From: a virus | Virus record (IMG/VR): IMGVR_UViG_3300025141_000690 | Span: 1 to 24,997 of that record | Direction: 5' to 3' (one strand) | DNA length: 24,997 nt | Shown here: positions 20,727 to 24,997 of the stretch, piece after piece | How positions within the stretch are numbered: position 1 is the first letter of the stretch | How the letters are laid out: every line of letters begins with the position of its first letter | Translations under genes and position numbers: made by a program | The notes under the pieces: model-generated | What the model was told of the DNA's origin: nothing | The model's input: the letters and a program-made list of their open reading frames with translations, nothing else | Databases searched by the model: none

Positions 20727-21076
20727 CTCAGCAGCAAGGGACGCTGGCTTTCTGAGACCCAAGCAAATCGGATTGTGACTGAACAGCCCAGTATATGGTT
20801 GGACTCCGGAGGATGACCTAGTCATCGACAGGCAGGAGAGAGAGCCGCGAGGCTTACTCAAGCGCCGTCCATCGAATCAAGATGCAATGGGATAGCTTCA
20901 CTTAGTGAGGCTTTGAGGATTGATTAAACGCGCACCAGCAGCATGCCATTAAAGCTGCCTACAAAGAGTGCGCCAGTAACGAGGTGCTGAGAACCTCACC
21001 GCGAAATCATATCGAAGGCATTCAATCGAGTGTCTTCTATTATGGTTTTAATCTATGCAACAAAGAAGGTAGCAAC
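20727..21076 (+). ncRNA. Structured leader or small RNA before the rightward operon
   Basis: This 350-base stretch has no good reading frame but carries a string of hairpins: GATGAC/GTCATC (20812-20826), AGCTTCAC/GTGAGGCT (20894-20912, with one G-U pair), a two-part stem GCGCAC/GTGCGC with GCAGC/GCTGC inside (20930-20973), and GAGGT/ACCTC with a 7-base loop (20981-20997). CTCCGGAG (around 20804) is also self-complementary. It could be a regulatory leader or a small RNA. No known riboswitch fold is recognised, so the type given is tentative. Confidence 0.35.
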
Positions 21077-21325
21077 ATGAACATCACTTACGAATTAACT
21101 GAGCATTTCAGCGAGCGAGTGCGCGAGCGCCAGCTTACTGATCGGCTCGAAGCAATTGCAGCCGCAGTGCAGCATGGCCGCAAGATTCCGCAGCGAACCA
21201 AGTCCGGCGAAGTACGTCCGAATTTATTCGCTCATATTGCTAACGACTTGACAGTGATAACAGCGCAAGTCGGAAGCATCACTAAACTCCTTACAGTCTA
21301 TGAAACCAACGAGGCAACAGTATGA
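21077..21325 (+). CDS. Small DUF4258-like protein
   Basis: An 82-residue protein. ELTEHFSERVRERQLTDRLE resembles the H..R...R pattern at the start of DUF4258 proteins, small RelE-fold-like proteins, and the C-terminus is a beta-type VITAQVGSITKLLTVYE. I chose the ATG at 21077, which follows GAAGG by seven bases, over an in-frame ATG at 20984 that would run through a hairpin and lacks a site. The stop overlaps the next start as ATGA. DUF4258 proteins are often uncharacterised, and some may be toxins. Here the coupling to the MoxR operon suggests a regulatory or partner role. Confidence 0.55.
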   Translation: MNITYELTEHFSERVRERQLTDRLEAIAAAVQHGRKIPQRTKSGEVRPNLFAHIANDLTVITAQVGSITKLLTVYETNEATV

Positions 21326-22350
21326 ATAAAGATAACGAACTGACGGACGCGGTGCAGGTTGCCGCCGTAAGCGATGCCGTGAAAATGGCAGCGAATAACT
21401 TTCTGCTGATCGATGTATCGGTCAGCTTCTGGTCGGGTGTCGGCCAGCTCACCGCTGCTGCTGAGAAGGCAGCGATAGCGGCAGGCGCTGAGGCAACCGG
21501 AACGCGCATCTACAAAGATTTGCTGGGCGCTTGGCATGGCAAGCTTAAAGAAGTTAACCAGCACTTCCGCAGGCTCAGGACTGTGCTGGCTGATGAGACT
21601 ATTCCTTATTCTAAGGCAGAAGGTGAAGGGCAGCGCCGTGGCAAGAAAATGGTGAACGTGCTCAGGTATCCTGACGTGGCTGCCAAGCTCGACAATCTCA
21701 AGGGGCGCGCACTAAATGCTCTCGAAGAATTTTTGGGAAACTATGATTATTATCGCGATGAAGCTTTGAGCCAGAATTTCGGAACGTGGCGAGCAGAAGC
21801 AGAGCGATTGTTTCCGACTCGCGATGCGGTTAAGGCGAAATTCAAGATTGAAATCTCTGACCCTGAGCCGCTGCCTGTATTCAATCAGGATCAAATCGGG
21901 AGTTGGAATATCCCTGCTCAAATGCTGGGCAAGATTGTCGAGCAGTCTAATGCGGCGATTGCTGCCCAGCTCGAAGCAGCCAAGCAAACCTCAATTGAGG
22001 CATCTCTGAAGGTCTGCGAGACAGCGTTGAAACAACTCACTGAAGGCCAGCGATTCAGCGAATCCGTTATCACTAACGTCAAGCGCGAAGCGGTCAAGCT
22101 GCGCGAGATGGCTGACGGCTATGACAATGACCCGCGAGTACAGGACATTGCCGATGCCATGCTTAACGGCATAGCCAACGTGAGCAGCAAGGAAGAATGG
22201 AAGAACAGCGAGACCTTGAAAATCGAAGCAGCAAAATCGGCTGAGACCACTGTCAAAAATCTCAAGCGGATGCAGCAGTCAGCGCCAGTCGCTACTGCTC
22301 CTGACACATCAGGAGTAATACTGCCTGACCTCACCGCTGATTTAATCTAA
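21322..22350 (+). CDS. DUF3150-like protein of MoxR/VWA operon
   Basis: A 342-residue, mostly helical soluble protein. Residues 26-45 (NFLLIDVSVSFWSGVGQLTA) resemble the start of DUF3150 proteins as I remember them, followed by helices (YKDLLGAWHGKLKEVNQHFR), a basic turn RRGKKM, and long helices at 125-165 and 205-320. No catalytic motif is seen. It overlaps the previous gene by four bases and is 29 bases before the MoxR ATPase. DUF3150 genes are, in my recollection, neighbours of MoxR-like and VWA genes in plasmids and phages, and this arrangement would support the match. A structural or adaptor role is the likeliest. Confidence 0.5.
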   Translation: MNKDNELTDAVQVAAVSDAVKMAANNFLLIDVSVSFWSGVGQLTAAAEKAAIAAGAEATGTRIYKDLLGAWHGKLKEVNQHFRRLRTVLADETIPYSKAEGEGQRRGKKMVNVLRYPDVAAKLDNLKGRALNALEEFLGNYDYYRDEALSQNFGTWRAEAERLFPTRDAVKAKFKIEISDPEPLPVFNQDQIGSWNIPAQMLGKIVEQSNAAIAAQLEAAKQTSIEASLKVCETALKQLTEGQRFSESVITNVKREAVKLREMADGYDNDPRVQDIADAMLNGIANVSSKEEWKNSETLKIEAAKSAETTVKNLKRMQQSAPVATAPDTSGVILPDLTADLI

Positions 22351-22379
22351 CTTTAACTCTATGAAAGCAAAGGAAAATT

Positions 22380-23525
22380 ATGAATATTCAAACAACACAT
22401 TCTGATCTAGTTAACCATCACCTTCCCATCGTCATGAACACTCATCCAGCTATGTCGGTTGGTCTGATCAGTGGGCCGGGCATGGGCAAGACCTACCTGA
22501 TGACACATCAGGTAAAGGAAACATGGGCCGCTGCGAACAACGTCCATCCCGAAAAGGTTGGCGTTCTGGTCTATCGCACCGCTGATCGTGAGGCAGCTGA
22601 ATTTGCTGGGCTTATGATGCCTCGCAAGGACGCTAAGGGCGATCTGGAAACGATAGCAATTAAGCCTGACCTTGTTCGCAAGATCGAAGACCTGCGAGCG
22701 GAGGGATTTAAGTATATCGTTCTTGTTCTCGATGAGCTGTTGCAGTCAGCGCCTGACGTTCAGAAGACTCTGTCATCTGTGCTTGATCGCAAAGAAAATA
22801 CTCTGGGCGGTCACGACTTAGGCGGCGGCCTATTTGTTTGTTACACGGGCAACAAGCAGTCTGACAAATCAGGCGCAAGGCCAGCGCTGGGTCACTTGCG
22901 TAATCGAGTGATTCAGTTTGAGCTGGAAGGCTACAACGATTCGACTGTCGCGCAGTGGGATAGAGATTTCGCCAGCAAGAACGGCGTACTTCCCGCTCTT
23001 ATAGATGTGGCTAAGAATCACGCTTGCGATGGTTTCTTTGCTGATCAGGTTCCTTTAGATGGTGGTTTCAATTCCTTTCGTGGGCTGACTAATGTCAGCG
23101 CCCTCATCTCCACATACATCGAGCGCAAAGGCACGACTAAGCTTGATGTGGCTATGGTCTCGCTGATCGCTGCGGTGATCGGGCAGGATGCGGCTGAGAT
23201 AATCGAAGATCATTTCGATTGCGAAGGCGAGATTCCCACGGCTGACGAGATTCTGAGCGCTCCTGATTCGGCAATGCTTCCAGATCAAACAGGCTACCAG
23301 AATCTGGCTGGCTCACTCGCACTTGAGATTGCCAATGACGAGCAGTCAGCGGATGCGGCAATCAAGTACATCACTCGCCTGCGTCCTGACCTTCAGGTGC
23401 AGCTGGGTGTAAGGCTGATCAGCAAGTCCGCACGACTTGGCAACATCCTTATCAGCACAACAGCGGTGGACTTCATCAAGTCACACACCGATCTAATTCA
23501 ACTAGCGAAAGACATCGAGGTATAA
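22380..23525 (+). CDS. MoxR-like AAA+ ATPase
   Basis: A 381-residue ATPase. Residues 28-40 hold Walker A SGPGMGKTYL (G32-T38). The Walker B strand IVLVLDELLQ (113-122) has D118 and E119. The sensor-1 position is in CYTGNKQSD (N158). The segment GHLRNRVIQFELEG (171-184) fits the arginine-finger region of MoxR proteins. The C-terminal 180 residues are helical, the expected lid plus an extra domain. MoxR ATPases act as chaperones that load, activate or remodel partner proteins, usually together with a VWA protein. AAGGA lies five bases before the ATG, and GAGG for the next gene lies in its 3' end. Its partner is very likely the HExxH-VWA protein just downstream. Confidence 0.8.
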   Translation: MNIQTTHSDLVNHHLPIVMNTHPAMSVGLISGPGMGKTYLMTHQVKETWAAANNVHPEKVGVLVYRTADREAAEFAGLMMPRKDAKGDLETIAIKPDLVRKIEDLRAEGFKYIVLVLDELLQSAPDVQKTLSSVLDRKENTLGGHDLGGGLFVCYTGNKQSDKSGARPALGHLRNRVIQFELEGYNDSTVAQWDRDFASKNGVLPALIDVAKNHACDGFFADQVPLDGGFNSFRGLTNVSALISTYIERKGTTKLDVAMVSLIAAVIGQDAAEIIEDHFDCEGEIPTADEILSAPDSAMLPDQTGYQNLAGSLALEIANDEQSADAAIKYITRLRPDLQVQLGVRLISKSARLGNILISTTAVDFIKSHTDLIQLAKDIEV

Positions 23526-23527
23526 CT

Positions 23528-24997
23528 ATGAAAGCAGTGAGATATTTTGACAACGACTCGCCTTTGATGAGCGAGTCGAAGGAGTTCGCGGCAGCGATGA
23601 TCATCCTGTCAGCCAAGGCGAGGATTTACTGGCGCTTGGTTGTCATGCACGAGGTGATCTGGACTGACCGCATTCCAACGGCTGGCACTGATGGCGCTTA
23701 CATTTACATCAATCCAGCGTTCTTTCTTGGCCTGCCCAACGACAGCCAGCGAGCATTCTTGCTGGGTCATGAGGTCGGCCATATAATCTTGCGACACCCG
23801 CAACGTGGCAAGGCATTCCGCAAGCGTGGCTATTTCCGCATGGTCAAAGGCTCGAAGATTCCTTTCGATCACAAGACCTATAACTGTGCTGGTGACTATG
23901 TGATCAATGCTGATCTGGTAGCGCATGGTCTGGAGCCTATACCTTCCGGTCTATTCGATGATCGCTTCACTCGCGATCACTTGGTCGATGAAGTTTACGC
24001 TGAGCTGTACGAAGATCAGCAACAGGATGATCAGGAAGAATCAGGCGAGCCTGCTGGTGACGAGTCAGAAGCAAGCGACTCCGATGAGTCGGGTGATTCG
24101 GGCGAGTCTGGTGATTCCGGCGAGTCTGGTGATGAGGCTGGTGATGAGTCTGGCGATTCCGATGAGTCTGGCGATTCCGATGAGTCTGGTGAAGGCGATG
24201 AGTCTGGTGAAGGCGATGAGTCTGGTGAATCAGGTGACTCGGGTACGCCTCACGATGGGCATGATGTTCACCTTGAGCCGCAGTACGAGGGTACTGCTGA
24301 GGAGATCGAGGCGGCTGAGCGTGACGATGAGCGCGCCATCGACAAGGCGGTGCAGGATGGAGCTGAGCAGCAGGAGCAGGCTATCGCTGAAGGCGAACAC
24401 GCTGCTGTTGGCATGGGTGACAATGTGCGTGGCCGACTGAAGGCCGCAGCACAGCGTAAGTCAGCACCTCTGACATGGAGTGATGAGCTTGCTGATCTAC
24501 TTCAGAGATCAGGTAAAGGTAGCGAGATTTCTTATGCCAAGATACATCGCCGCCGTTTCAATCTCTGCGGTGTGGTATCGCCTGTTACCCGTGGCGCTCT
24601 TAATCAGATAGGTTTCGTGGTGGATGTGTCTTACAGCGTTGATCGCGATTCATTGCGAGAATGTATGCACGTGCTTGGCGATGCGATTGACGAGCTTCAG
24701 CCCTCTGGCGGTGCGGTGGTTGTATTCTGTGGTGACTCTTACGAAGGTCATGCCGAGGTATTCTCTGGCGCTGAGCTTCTTGATCTTGAGATTCCTGACG
24801 GCGGCGGAACTTACATGTCTGCGGGAATCGACTGGCTCGCAGACAACGGCTACGAGCCTGACGTTACGCTAGTGTTCACTGATGCTGAGATGTTCGGTAG
24901 CGACATGCAGCACGTTCATGATGCTGGAGCGGTCATTGTTCTTGATGGGCCGCCAGATTACTACGCTCGCCAAGTGCTTGAGCAGGTGAACCCGCGA
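23528..24997 (+). CDS. HExxH metallopeptidase-like and VWA domain protein (partial)
   Basis: The first 490 residues lie in the window, and the frame is open to the last base. Residues 1-160 resemble the N-terminal metallopeptidase-like part of DUF2201 proteins, with HEVGHIILRH (81-90) giving the HExxH zinc site. A likely third ligand (D123, in AGDYVINADL) is not certain. Residues 165-240 are a Gly-Asp-Glu-Ser linker. Residues 360-475 are a von Willebrand A domain with an intact MIDAS: DVSYS (D366, S368, S370), T428 in GGGTYM and D452 in FTDAEM. GAGG lies seven bases before the ATG. VWA domains with a full MIDAS bind partners through a metal ion, often under MoxR ATPase control. Peptidase activity needs the rest and is only inferred. 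Confidence 0.8.
   Translation, partial: MKAVRYFDNDSPLMSESKEFAAAMIILSAKARIYWRLVVMHEVIWTDRIPTAGTDGAYIYINPAFFLGLPNDSQRAFLLGHEVGHIILRHPQRGKAFRKRGYFRMVKGSKIPFDHKTYNCAGDYVINADLVAHGLEPIPSGLFDDRFTRDHLVDEVYAELYEDQQQDDQEESGEPAGDESEASDSDESGDSGESGDSGESGDEAGDESGDSDESGDSDESGEGDESGEGDESGESGDSGTPHDGHDVHLEPQYEGTAEEIEAAERDDERAIDKAVQDGAEQQEQAIAEGEHAAVGMGDNVRGRLKAAAQRKSAPLTWSDELADLLQRSGKGSEISYAKIHRRRFNLCGVVSPVTRGALNQIGFVVDVSYSVDRDSLRECMHVLGDAIDELQPSGGAVVVFCGDSYEGHAEVFSGAELLDLEIPDGGGTYMSAGIDWLADNGYEPDVTLVFTDAEMFGSDMQHVHDAGAVIVLDGPPDYYARQVLEQVNPR
24026..24247 (+). repeat. Acidic low-complexity repeats between peptidase-like and VWA domains
   Basis: In-frame repeats encode residues about 167-240: short units such as GDSGES, SGDSDESG and GEGDESG, with only Gly, Ser, Asp, Glu and a few Ala, Gln, Pro. 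At the DNA level the same 12- to 15-base blocks (for example GATGAGTCTGGT) recur many times. The segment is likely disordered and its length may vary by slippage. Confidence 0.9.

Noticed and set aside
20596-20778. 60-residue hydrophobic ORF on the plus strand
   Set aside because: It needs a TTG start, has no good ribosome binding site, and the best promoter of the operon lies inside it.
20984-21076. Upstream in-frame start for the DUF4258-like gene
   Set aside because: It would add 31 residues translated from a hairpin region, without a ribosome binding site. The ATG at 21077 has one.
23925-24440. 171-residue Met/Leu/Val/Ser-rich ORF in another frame
   Set aside because: Its repeats are the shifted frame of the acidic linker repeats of the HExxH-VWA gene.

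Overview
This window is a 25-kb piece of a tailed double-stranded DNA bacteriophage. It carries both terminase subunits, a portal, a scaffold, an HK97-type major capsid protein, head-tail adaptors and a tail-fibre cluster. I see no integrase, repressor, tape-measure or sheath gene, and the long-portal plus adaptor layout fits a short-tailed (podovirus-like) particle. Many small virion proteins resemble, from memory, those of uncultured marine phages, so an aquatic proteobacterial host is a reasonable guess. The host cannot be read from the sequence.

Layout. Nearly all of 1-20386 is one leftward (minus-strand) late cluster. In transcription order it holds: small terminase (19925-20386); a 663-bp gene-free gap full of repeats and symmetry; large terminase (17756-19261); three unknown proteins; portal (13631-16162); a small unknown; a GroES-like protein; a scaffold-like coiled-coil protein; two pre-capsid virion proteins; major capsid protein (9861-10799); two capsid-module proteins separated by terminator hairpins; a SAP/HeH-like protein; a small HNH-like protein; two small basic proteins with a shared tail motif; two adaptor/tail-tubular-like proteins with a small protein between them; then virion and fibre genes. 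The fibre region has an 11-residue repeat protein, a fibre with the TLPVANGGTG motif and a seven-repeat RCC1-like protein. It ends with a sulfotransferase-TPR-glycosyltransferase fusion, a tail assembly chaperone-like protein and the start of an exported protein cut off at base 1. Most late genes overlap by 1-11 bases or sit just behind a good ribosome binding site, so translational coupling is likely.

From about 20712 the opposite strand is used. A promoter and a structured leader of about 350 nt precede a compact rightward operon of four genes: a DUF4258-like small protein, a DUF3150-like protein, a MoxR-like AAA+ ATPase, and a protein with an HExxH metallopeptidase-like domain, an acidic repeat linker and a von Willebrand A domain with an intact MIDAS. 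The last gene runs off the right edge. The ATPase and VWA protein very probably work together, as in known MoxR/VWA pairs; the substrate is unknown.

The most unusual parts are: the MoxR/HExxH-VWA operon; the sulfotransferase-glycosyltransferase fusion beside receptor-binding genes; the terS-terL gap with a 132-bp nested palindrome, a phased 10-bp tandem array and 27-bp-spaced iterons; and an 18-bp direct repeat that duplicates the terL 3' end around a cloverleaf-like fold.
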